Assembly (NCBI GenBank): GCA_018257865.1
Contig: JAEUBA010000015.1
Location: forward strand, 124,001-188,000
Direction of reading: 5' to 3'
DNA: 64,000 bases
From: Stereocaulon alpinum
Lineage: Eukaryota > Ascomycota > Lecanoromycetes > Lecanorales > Stereocaulaceae
Part shown: one piece after another, positions 11,033 to 19,467 of the stretch
How positions within the stretch are numbered: position 1 is the first letter of the stretch
Layout: each line of letters begins with the position of its first letter
Position numbers and translations under genes: made by a program
Notes under the pieces: generated by a model
Seen by the model: only the letters and a program-made list of their open reading frames with translations
Told to the model about the DNA's origin: nothing
Databases searched by the model: none

Positions 11033-11150
11033 TAAGGTAGCTGCGTCGATAGCTACGCTAGTACCTTACGTACCTTAGTTGAAGGTTACCTTATGGTTAT
11101 GGGTGGATAAGGTACCTTAAGCAGTACCTACCTACCTTAGTCTAGTAAGT
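11033..11150. repeat. TACCTTA / TAAGGTA motif cluster
   Basis: TACCTTA or its reverse complement occurs about seven times in roughly 120 bp (for example GTACCTTACGTACCTTAG, and GGTACC centres making small palindromes). It is a local cluster of short inverted and direct repeats of unknown role. Confidence 0.6.
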
Positions 11151-11871
11151 TAACACATAGCATAGTATCATCCATCTCCCGCGCCCTTATCTCAACTCAC
11201 AAGATACAACCCCTTACTCCATAACAGAAAAACTCCCAGTCAACACTTCCTTCTTCAAACATCTTCCCCGTCCATCCTAGCCTCTATAACCTCCGCCGGC
11301 TCCGAAAGCGCCGAAGATAAGATGTCCCAAGCGTCTGGTCTGTTGGCGCGGTATGGATGGCACATGTCGACAGGCAGGGGACGCGCTGGCTACGAAGCGA
11401 GTGAGTGAGCAAAGGACCGGAAAGTAGAGGGCGGTGTTGGGTTCATGTTTGAGAGGCGGTGAGAAGGGTGATTGAAGAGCGTAGGTGGTATGTGATGCGG
11501 CTGAGGCGTTTCGCATTCTCTTCTAGTAAAAGAGGATTATGTAGCTGAATCGAGTGTGGAGAAAGCCTGGAAAGGGAAATGATCAAGGAAAGGCGGATTT
11601 CAGGAAAGCGAGGTGTGAAGATGATTGTTCTGGAGCCTAGAGAAGAATGCTCGTAGTAGAGTATTGCCTTCCTAAGCATAGCTCTCACCCAAACCCAGTT
11701 AAAGTATACAGAATGGACCATTTAGCCGGTCTATAGCCTCGAAGTCATAATCGTCGCTGTCGCTTCATAGAGCCTCCCATCCAGATCCAATACCAATACC
11801 AACCAATGCCAGTAACAATACATGCTTCCGGAGCACTTGTTAACGTGCGATTTCATGATGTTGTATTGACA

Positions 11872-14259
11872 TCAATGGCCGGTTCTCCTCGAATTCCGGT
11901 TTTTTCTCTTCCTTTCTACTCGATGCCAGCTCTTAGATGTCTCGTCATCAGTATCCACCCGCTTGCGCACCACCGTATGCTCTTCTCTTGTCGATGATTT
12001 TCCTCTAATAACCTCATCATCATCTTTCGGCTGCTCCTCCCGTTGCTCTCCCTTCTCCTTCAGCGCATCATCATGTTCGCCGTCCGCCTTATCTTTATCA
12101 TCCCCCACTTGCCTTAACTTGTCAAAGGAGTTCACCTCTCCCATTTTGACAGGCCTTTGCCGAGGGAACCCTTCCTGCACTAAGTCCTTGTTATAACCCC
12201 ACGTCCGCCTCCATCCCAAAGGTTTTGCGTCGAGAATTATCTTGTCCCCAGGCTCGAGGGGCCATCCCTTGATCCATCTTACTCTAGCCTGGCTGTTCCT
12301 GCCTCTGCCTCTGTGTGACTTGTGCGCCTTACCAGGTTCTCCTTCGGGTGTTCCAACATCTTTCTCAGCTTTATCCTGACTTAGCTTCAGCACCTCTTCG
12401 GAAACCTCATGGCCAGCATCTTCCGACTCGTCATCAATTAGTTCCTGATCTCCAGGCAACTGGGGCAAACCCTGGTTGTATCTCGCCCAAGCGTTCTTCC
12501 TAGCCCTCATGTTCTTGGGAGCCCTCACACGCTTGAACGCAGAACCTTGGTCAAATTCTCCCTGTACAGCCGAGGATTGGGTGCCTGACAAGGAGGTGCT
12601 GTCAATTCCGTCTGGTGATTTAGTATTGGCAATGTCGCTGAGTATGCTCTCACGCGAATCATCATCATCGAGTCGAATTTCTACAACCTCGTTATCTTCC
12701 GTCCTGGCATCGATTTCCCCAAAACCTTCTCCACATCTTCCCAGGAATGGTATGTAGATCCAGGGGGAGCAGGAACTCTCACCCTTGTCCTCACCAAGAT
12801 CCGAGCCTCTTTCAAGATTCTCCTTACGAAGAGCCTCATAACCCTCATTGTAATCGTCTCCATCGCGTTTGTGCTCATCAAACTCATCGAAGGCCCCCTT
12901 TTTGTCTTTGCTATTAGAATAAGAGAATCCGACATCAAGACCTGTGTGGCGATCGAAAGCGGAGGGACGATGGATCGGGTCGGCAGCACTCCATTCGATA
13001 GGTTTCCCGGTTGTATCGAAGCGAGTCGGCCGTTGCCAAATTACGGCACGGCTAACCCCTTCGTCTTTTGTGAGCCTAGGTGGAGGGGAAAGAGGGGCAC
13101 CTGCAGGCCCAATATGGTAGCCGATGTATTCTTTCCTTGGAGGCGAGTCTGGTTGGGTAGGAGGGAAACCCGTATTGGCAACCTTGGCTTCCACATCAGG
13201 GACATTCTCCTTGGGCTCTCCCACTGGCTGTTCCGTCTTGGATCTCTCCGGAGGTTTGGGTTCATCTGGAATATGAACCGTGTGAGTGGATTGAGGAGTG
13301 GGTGATGGTGGATTTGAATCATCTGAAACATAGACCATGTGAGTGTGTCGAGGAGTGGGTGATGGTGGATTTGAGGTTTGTGAAGAAGGGGTCTCCAAAC
13401 GTGGAGGATCTGATCCCTTTCTCCTGGAGTCGACGGGTGTAGCAGGGCGAGACGGGACTTGTGTTCCTGCAGGCATAATATAACCAATATATTCTGTTCT
13501 TGGAGGCGCATCTGACTCGGTAGGAGGGGAAGCGATGTTCGCGGTAATAGATTCCAGGTCAGAGGTCCTCCTCGGCCTTTCAACTGACTGGCGACGTACA
13601 AGGTCTGGTAGAGAAACGGTCCGGGCCAGAGCAAGTCTCTCGGTGTCTAATTGCTCATAGAGTTCGTCCGAGAGATGGTGCGATGCAATCCTGCGCGGTC
13701 TCTGCAAGCCATATGCTGCGTGCAAGGCATATGGTCCCAGCAAGACCTGTGGTCCCTGCAAGACCTGTGGTCCCTGCAAGACCTGTGGTCCCTGCAAGAC
13801 CTGTGGTCCCTGCAAGACATGTGGCCCCCCTTGGTCCCCAAGCTCGCTAGTACCTGTATCGGGCGTCCCAATATCGAAACAATCCGCAACGCTCGCATCC
13901 CACCCCTCACTAGTAGCTTCGCCATCGCTAGCGTCCATAGACGGGCTACCTTTGTTAGGGTCAGTAACCAGAGGATCACCCCATGCAGCCAAGCCATCTG
14001 GTCCATCATTCACATTATCAGGATCCTCTATCAGTCCACGTTCGTAGGAGCTCAGAGGATCTTCGTAGTCTTCGACTGAGCCGCCAATGGGACATGAATT
14101 TTGATTACTATCCCAATCTTCGGCTATGAGCTGGGCAATGAGTGCCTGGGACGCTGCGTCATCTTCTGCTGCTGATGGAGCCATGTTAGAAGGGACGTTT
14201 GACAGTGACTCTGGTTGAAGGTGTTGAGCCGCTCGCGGTACGGGCTCGAAGGGGTTCAA
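11872..14259 (-). CDS. Large disordered protein with hexapeptide repeat
   Basis: A single 795-residue open frame on the minus strand with no intron needed. I do not recognise a domain. An acidic N-terminus (AASQALIAQLIAEDWDSNQN, about residues 34-53) precedes a VLQGPQ-type hexapeptide repeat (about 144-180) encoded by an 18-bp minisatellite. The middle is Ser/Pro/Thr-rich, with two similar segments that each contain EYIGY (about 258 and 382), suggesting an old internal duplication. The C-terminal third is charged, with two similar basic modules: ARYNQGLPQLPGDQELI (near 620) and VRWIKGWPLEPGDKIILDA (near 690). The tail is Lys/Glu/Arg-rich (ERKRKNRNSRR). The basic modules and nuclear-localisation-like tail hint at a nuclear protein; this is inference. 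The long open frame and even composition support a real gene. Confidence 0.7.
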   Translation of the reverse strand: MNPFEPVPRAAQHLQPESLSNVPSNMAPSAAEDDAASQALIAQLIAEDWDSNQNSCPIGGSVEDYEDPLSSYERGLIEDPDNVNDGPDGLAAWGDPLVTDPNKGSPSMDASDGEATSEGWDASVADCFDIGTPDTGTSELGDQGGPHVLQGPQVLQGPQVLQGPQVLQGPQVLLGPYALHAAYGLQRPRRIASHHLSDELYEQLDTERLALARTVSLPDLVRRQSVERPRRTSDLESITANIASPPTESDAPPRTEYIGYIMPAGTQVPSRPATPVDSRRKGSDPPRLETPSSQTSNPPSPTPRHTHMVYVSDDSNPPSPTPQSTHTVHIPDEPKPPERSKTEQPVGEPKENVPDVEAKVANTGFPPTQPDSPPRKEYIGYHIGPAGAPLSPPPRLTKDEGVSRAVIWQRPTRFDTTGKPIEWSAADPIHRPSAFDRHTGLDVGFSYSNSKDKKGAFDEFDEHKRDGDDYNEGYEALRKENLERGSDLGEDKGESSCSPWIYIPFLGRCGEGFGEIDARTEDNEVVEIRLDDDDSRESILSDIANTKSPDGIDSTSLSGTQSSAVQGEFDQGSAFKRVRAPKNMRARKNAWARYNQGLPQLPGDQELIDDESEDAGHEVSEEVLKLSQDKAEKDVGTPEGEPGKAHKSHRGRGRNSQARVRWIKGWPLEPGDKIILDAKPLGWRRTWGYNKDLVQEGFPRQRPVKMGEVNSFDKLRQVGDDKDKADGEHDDALKEKGEQREEQPKDDDEVIRGKSSTREEHTVVRKRVDTDDETSKSWHRVERKRKNRNSRRTGH
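13723..13830 (-). repeat. 18-bp coding minisatellite, six units
   Basis: Six head-to-tail 18-bp units on the plus-strand display (CAAGACCTGTGGTCCCTG). The four central copies (13741-13812) are identical and the two outer copies are degenerate. They encode VLQGPQ hexapeptides of the minus-strand protein. Identical central copies suggest recent expansion by slippage or unequal exchange. Confidence 0.9.
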
Positions 14260-15014
14260 AGATGGTACTGGTCGTCAAAGAAAGGCTAGGTCGAGCCAGG
14301 CGAGCTAGGTGTTGGCGTGGGACAAGAGTCAAGAATGTGATAATTGGGGCCAAGTCCAAAATTGCGCAAGTGGTGGAGTTCTGCAGATAATTCAATGATG
14401 TCAAGCTTCTGTAATCAATGCCGCATGTAATCCTAACAGTGGAGACAAAATGCTATGAGTAAGGTTAAGATAAGGCAATGGATTCACTGCTGGAAAGTTC
14501 GTTCATGTTTTCTTTGGGGGAGATGAGATGAGGCGAAGTAAAACCGAAGTCATGCACAATAGGAAGGAGCTATTGACGTGAATGGAAATTGAAACGCGGT
14601 AGCCTTACAAGAACGTGTTCATATTGTTTGAGTGAAGACCAACGGATTACAGTCAGAAACCCCGGCGTGACTTTAGCCTTGCAACGGTAGTAGCCCGTTC
14701 ATGTGCATGCAAGCCTAATTGATCGGTTACTATCGCTGTTCAACGCTCATCTTCAATATACCCAGAGATATGATTGATTGGAAGCTGTGTGAACATACTT
14801 ACAGCTATAAAATATTGCGAGTATCAGACCCTAGGTGTAATTCGTAGGTAGAAGAGAAGTGTCCTCGAAACATACCATCTTCGAGTATCATCGCTAGGAT
14901 TTACAACCCACTGTCCCAACCCCTGACTCAATGGCAATGAGGTCGAGTAAACCTCAGAAGCAAAGAGCATGTAGCCCATACTTCACCCATGGCACCAATC
15001 CCACATCATGAACC
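14260..15014. other. Intergenic
   Basis: This is 5' of the disordered-protein gene and 3' of the epsin gene, so it should carry the former's promoter. No motif, repeat or RNA gene was recognised. Confidence 0.35.
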
Positions 15015-16921
15015 CTACAAATCGATAAGACTCCCTCCACCCTGTTGTTGACCCTGGTGTGACTGCTGTACTCCAAAAGGATTGTTGTTGGGTTGACCGA
15101 ATGGACTGCCTCCAAAAGCGTTCATGCCAGCCGGTCCAGTCTGTGCTGGTACCATACGATTCTGCTGTTGTCCAAACCCGCCTTGCTGTTGTGGACCGCC
15201 TGTGAATTGCTGTTGATTAAAGAAAGGATTATTGCCAGTTTGGGTAGCGTGTAGCTTGTTCAGGCCTTGACCCGAGCTGTTGACGAAAGTGCCGGGTGCT
15301 GTGTGCTGTGATGGGATACGAAGCTCCCCAGTGTTGCCAAACGTATCCATACCTTCACTAGACGCTAGTAGAGCATTGAGACGCTCGTGTTGTGGGTTCA
15401 TTGGCTTTTGTTGTGTAGCGGTTTGTTGAGGAGCTTGGTAATTAGCGATCGGATTGTATGAGGACTGGCTGAAGTTTGTAGAGGCTTTCTGTTCAGCCAA
15501 CGAGCTCAGAGTTGGAGGGAGACTCTGTTGCTGTTGTACCTGCGGACGAGTAGGCGCGAAAGGATTGTTCGATCCGGTTTGCATAGGTTTCAGCGAATCG
15601 TATTGTGTCTGTTGATTGGTGGCCCAAGGGTTATGGCTGCCTGCTGTTGGTGAGCTTGCTTGCTGCTGGGGTTGGAACTGATTCCCAAATCCATTCTGTT
15701 GCTGAGCGTATGGGTTATTCATATCAAAAGCAGTCTGCTGTGGCTGGATGGTCTGTTGCGGCTGTAGATAGTTTGGCTGCTGCTGCTGGAATTGAGACTG
15801 ATCGTAGCCTGTCTGCTGTGGCTGGAAGCCATTTTGAAACCCTGTCTGCTGATTTTGGAATCCTGTAGGCTGGGAGTACGCGTTGTTAAGGTAGCCTGTC
15901 GATTGTGCTTGCTGGGGCTGCTGATCGATAGGATTACCCAACCAATCTACTGCGCCTTGCTGCTGATAGCCCTGATTGAAGCCCGTGTATTGTGGTTGTT
16001 GACTGCTGGGAGCAGGTGTATCGTCGAACAGAGACGCAGCATTGCTTTCCTCCAATTCTTTCCTTCGTAGCTCCTCCTCTTCTTTGCTCAGCTTAATGGC
16101 CTTTGCTAGGTCATCGTCCTGTGCGGGAGCAGCGGTTGTGTTTCTTCGCTTCCTATCTTCCTCTTCTTGGTATTTACTGGCCTCGATGGCTAGTCTGTAT
16201 TCGGCATCCTCTTCGTCCGTACCTTGCTTGCGTCGCTCGGGCTTGCGTCGTTGTGCTGGGGCCTCACCACCCGAGTAACCCGAGCCTTGTGGGCCGAACT
16301 CTTCGATACCCGTGACTCTTGATTTCCACGTTTTCCTGTCTGATCGCTCGGTGCGCAAGCGCTCTTCGTCCAAGATAAGTGATGTGAGTTCCTTGGCCGA
16401 AGTTCGTACTAATGCTGGTGAGCTCCGAGCACAGATGCTCCTCTTGTTATGGCTTACCATTTTGCCCAACATCTTTGCCGTCGTCATCAACATATTGGAA
16501 TTCCCTTAGAGTTTTGATAATGTAGACATTCTTGCGGGCCCAAGTGACGACGAGTTCGGAGCCTTCATGAAGACTGTAATCTAGTACCTTCAACGACTTC
16601 AGAACGTGGCGCCAATTCTTGCCCTTGTCGTTCATTCTTTTGTCTAGCATATCCATGATCTCGTAGAAGTCGTTAGAGCTAGCCAAGCTTTAGTACACTT
16701 GGCGGCAAGAGGGGGAAAATTGTACCCATTGAATGTCAGTTGAGCGATCTCGCTCATCTGAGTGCCTGTTGGTCCCCATGGATCATTGCTCGTCGCTGTA
16801 CCATAAGATTAGGTGTTGTCCTTGAACTTGTACCTGAGTTGTACACACCATCTCGAACTTTGACCTGGACATGGGAATAGCCCTTTGTGACATTCTTGAC
16901 GCTTCGCACAACCTTCGACAT
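15015..16921 (-). CDS. Epsin (ENTH-domain endocytic adaptor, Ent1/Ent2-like)
   Basis: CDS is complement(join(15015..16408,16458..16687,16726..16795,16849..16921)), 1767 nt, 588 residues. Epsins bind PtdIns(4,5)P2, ubiquitinated cargo and clathrin during endocytosis. The ENTH domain fills about residues 1-150: KVVRSVKNVTKGYSHVQVKV, SNDPWGPTGTQMSEIAQLTF, FYEIMDMLDKRMNDKGKNWR, then TWARKNVYIIKTLREFQYVD and KELTSLILDEERLRTERSDR. Two ubiquitin-interacting-type helices follow (EYRLAIEASKYQEEED and DLAKAIKLSKEEEELRRKE). The tail is Gln/Asn-rich with three NPF motifs (EH-domain ligands) and ends in SLIDL, a clathrin-box-like terminus. Several TG motifs preceded by Gln (QYTG, QSTG, QPTG, QQTG) resemble Ark1/Prk1 kinase sites. 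The exon 3 acceptor could instead be 9 nt downstream (exon from 16678), which also keeps the frame. Confidence 0.93.
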
Positions 16922-17949
16922 GTTGACGTTGTAGTGTAGACCAAGACCTTTGTCATACAGATGTGGCCTGGAGGCTAGAGACTGGTTGGTAGCCTCAAAG
17001 GACTGGGGAGAGGCTGAGCAAATCGCTGAATCAGTCGCAGGAATAGCTATGTAATGCTCCGTTAAGTAGGTTGATGGAGCTGAGGTGAAGCTGGCCTAGG
17101 GATGAACGCGGAAGTAGCTGAGAAGCCTGTGGAGTTCTTTACCTCAGGGAGACCATAGGAAAAAAGGTGCAATGATGGAGCTTGTTTAGGGTACACGCAA
17201 CACATCCGAGAAGCATGACGCTCAATAATTAGGATCAAGGCGAACCTGGACAAGCTCCGGTCGCAAGGTCTTGGCTGTCTTACTAAGCACGGCTTTGCCA
17301 CATGAGGCTGAGTTTTGCCTCGTGCGCATTGGGATGTTTCAAAGTGTGGAGATACATCGCTTACTGGACGTATTGCTGTCATATTGGCATTACTTGGATT
17401 TGTTACACTTTCAGTGCTCGCCAGATTCCGGATGCAGTCATCAAGCACAGCACGTGCAAATTTGTCTTCTTCATTCACAGAACAAGAAAGCGACTAAACT
17501 TATACCATTTGCTACTAAGTCGCCATATCAAATTGACACGCTGTCAATAGCTTCTACAGCCTAGCAACAAACATCATCGTCTACTTACAACAGGTGGTGC
17601 TACTAACATGGAATTAGAGCATATCTCATTTCGAGAGAGAGTAATCGGCGCTGGAAAGACTGGAATTAAACGTGTCCTCGAGAAGGCAGCACGACCGTGC
17701 TGTGGATGAATTCCACTCAAAACCCTCTTCGAAATCGCTAGCTGAGTAAGACACGTTCAGGAAAGGCTGCTTCTTGAGGGTATCGAGTAGTGAATCTGCC
17801 AAAGCTTTAGGATACTGTCCGTTAACGAACACCGTTTACCTCCGTCTCTTACAGACGTTCTACTGAGAACGCGCAAGCTACCGCGATTCTGGTACTACGT
17901 AATTTTTGCCTTCCTCCTTACAAGCGACATAAATACACACTTCCGTCAA
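16922..17949. other. Intergenic, weak open frames
   Basis: This lies upstream of the epsin gene and downstream of the copper transporter. Minus-strand frames at 17062-17478 and 17626-17832 are open but have no recognisable motif, and no splice joining was convincing. The second one (QYPKALADSLLDTLKKQPFL) has protein-like composition and could be a gene remnant; I do not call it. Confidence 0.3.
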
Positions 17950-18658
17950 TCAATGCAATCCGAACCCTGGCCCCTCTGCATACCGTCCCAACAACAAACT
18001 GCCGAGAAAAACACCGCCAAGGACCGAGAGGAAGTAGCCCACGTTCATCGTCATTACCGCCAGCATGCTGTAGGACAATCAGTATCAGAGCATTGCACAT
18101 CGAAACGGACCAGGACTTACAGCAGGTACCCGACCCCAGCAATGATGGTATCTAAGATTGCCCTTGGCACATCTGTACTGATCCTCCAGGGTCTTGTCAT
18201 AGTTCTTTGGCTATGGACCGGCGTGGTACTCTCAGGACTGCTATCTCTTGATGTGACCCCGTCGCTTTTCTTGTTCCTAGCATCCACAAAAACGGGGTGA
18301 CGATTCAGCTCAGCATGAGCCCACTTTCGTTCTTGTCTGCGACGCAGGACGAATAGACTTCGGAAGATGACACTCAGCGCGATGAGAAAGATGCAGGTTC
18401 CTATCAAAGATATCGGATCAGATTTGCCTTCCAGCCAAAGGCTTGGGCTTGGAGCCAGGTCTCATGAGGACATAGGTTGAGAGCCCCGTTCCTTGCTCAT
18501 AAAATAGGTTATCACCCTGCGAAAAACGTACCTGCGTATTGGGCTCTACTAGACGGCGTCCAGGACATAGAATAGAGAGATGTTCTGGTGGAGGTGTAGA
18601 AAGTCATGATCATGGACGACATCATCATTGTGGAATCCATCATCGTCATTGAACTCAT
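17950..18658 (-). CDS. Ctr-family copper transporter
   Basis: CDS is complement(join(17950..18067,18121..18400,18532..18658)), 525 nt, 174 residues. Ctr proteins form trimeric Cu(I) channels in the plasma or vacuolar membrane. The N-terminus is Met-rich (MSSMTMMDSTMMMSSMIMTF), the usual copper-recruiting segment, and precedes TSLYSMSWTP. TM1 is TCIFLIALSVIFRSLFVL. A basic, disordered loop follows. TM2 has the diagnostic MxxxM motif (MLAVM, with TMNVGYF), and TM3 has a GxxxG packing motif (GVFLG) before LLLGRYAEG. The start is the ATG at 18658; upstream in-frame sequence lacks an ATG. Length and topology fit the small fungal Ctr2/Ctr3 type. It is divergent from the FRE reductase, which would supply Cu(I). 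Confidence 0.93.
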
Positions 18659-18985
18659 GCTTGCTGAGGGCACAGTGGTTGATGCCGCACTTATATCTAT
18701 CGTGTGAGGGTACTTAGATTGGACTCGTATCTTGTGCACTCAAAAATTGTTGCCAATGGAAGAGATTGCCAAGCGGTAAGGATATGGCTATCTTTTATCC
18801 GCGAAAGTACGGAGATGGTTTGTGTGACAATGAAAGCTTCGCAGAAAGCAAAAATTTGTATAACAAGTGCTATTGAACAAGAGGCGATTGAGAACCAGGT
18901 GGTAATTCAGGAAAACGTGGACGACCCCTCGCATGGAAAGACTGGCGTGGACTTGCGCACATATCACCCTCATTGTTAGTCGTAG

Positions 18986-19008
18986 CCGTATAACCGTATA
19001 ACCGTATC
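18986..19008 (+). repeat. CCGTATAA short tandem repeat
   Basis: The 8-mer CCGTATAA occurs twice and is followed by a partial third copy (CCGTATC). It sits within the divergent metal-gene promoter region and might be a regulator-binding array; that is a guess. Confidence 0.5.
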
Positions 19009-19029
19009 ATGTTCCGGGTTTGGACCACG

Positions 19030-19039
19030 GTTTCGCTGA
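19030..19039 (+). promoter_or_regulatory. Candidate copper-signalling element
   Basis: GTTTCGCTGA matches the GCTG-core consensus D(T/A)DDHGCTGD described for the fission yeast copper-sensing factor Cuf1. One match in 0.8 kb is weak evidence, but it sits between a copper transporter and a metalloreductase. Confidence 0.25.
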
Positions 19040-19467
19040 CGGTGGTGGTCAGATTTGAGTAGAATTGAGCAAGTTTTATGGCGCTAACGACCTTAGCGTG
19101 CCACTAAGCCAGCCCTCCTTTGTTGACCGGGAGGCAACCCTCTGTGTTCCGTCGATGTCAACCAATAGACTTCGTGCATTGCCCACCGATAAGCACAAGG
19201 AAAGCCATGTCGGAGGTCAGATGTCAAATTATCTAACATGCATGATGTGAGCCCCGGTAATCTGGACCGTTTTCATTCAGCAAATGCCCTTTGAAACCTT
19301 GTGTATCGTAAGTCGATCTCGCTAGCTCCGGTCATTGTGAAAATCTCGTATTATTGCTCTCTCTCTCTTTTAATGCAACGTTCCTCGACTCTCAACGCGC
19401 CTTCACCTGCATTCCTGACACTTGGCCAAACATCACGCAACTTGCATTCCACACACGATTAAAGAAG

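Larger units (their letters stand above)
10345..11871. other. Intergenic, low complexity
   Basis: About 1.5 kb without a supported gene. It contains a short CCCCAT microsatellite (10802) and a cluster of TACCTTA motifs (11033-11150), annotated separately. Short open frames on the minus strand have no recognisable content. Confidence 0.4.
18659..19467. promoter_or_regulatory. Divergent promoter of Ctr and FRE genes
   Basis: This 809-bp interval must hold both promoters of the divergent metal-uptake genes. It contains a candidate copper-response-like element (19030), a short tandem repeat (18986) and a CT-rich tract close to the FRE start (about 19355-19370). Coordinated control by copper or iron status is inferred from gene arrangement, not shown. 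Confidence 0.45.

Noticed and set aside
13041..13634. Minus-strand frame of 197 codons within the disordered-protein gene
   Set aside because: It lies in another frame of the same strand inside a 795-codon gene whose main frame has the coherent repeat and charged modules.
17626..17832. Small minus-strand frame with protein-like composition
   Set aside because: No ATG-led model with splice support and no family; could be a remnant but is not callable.
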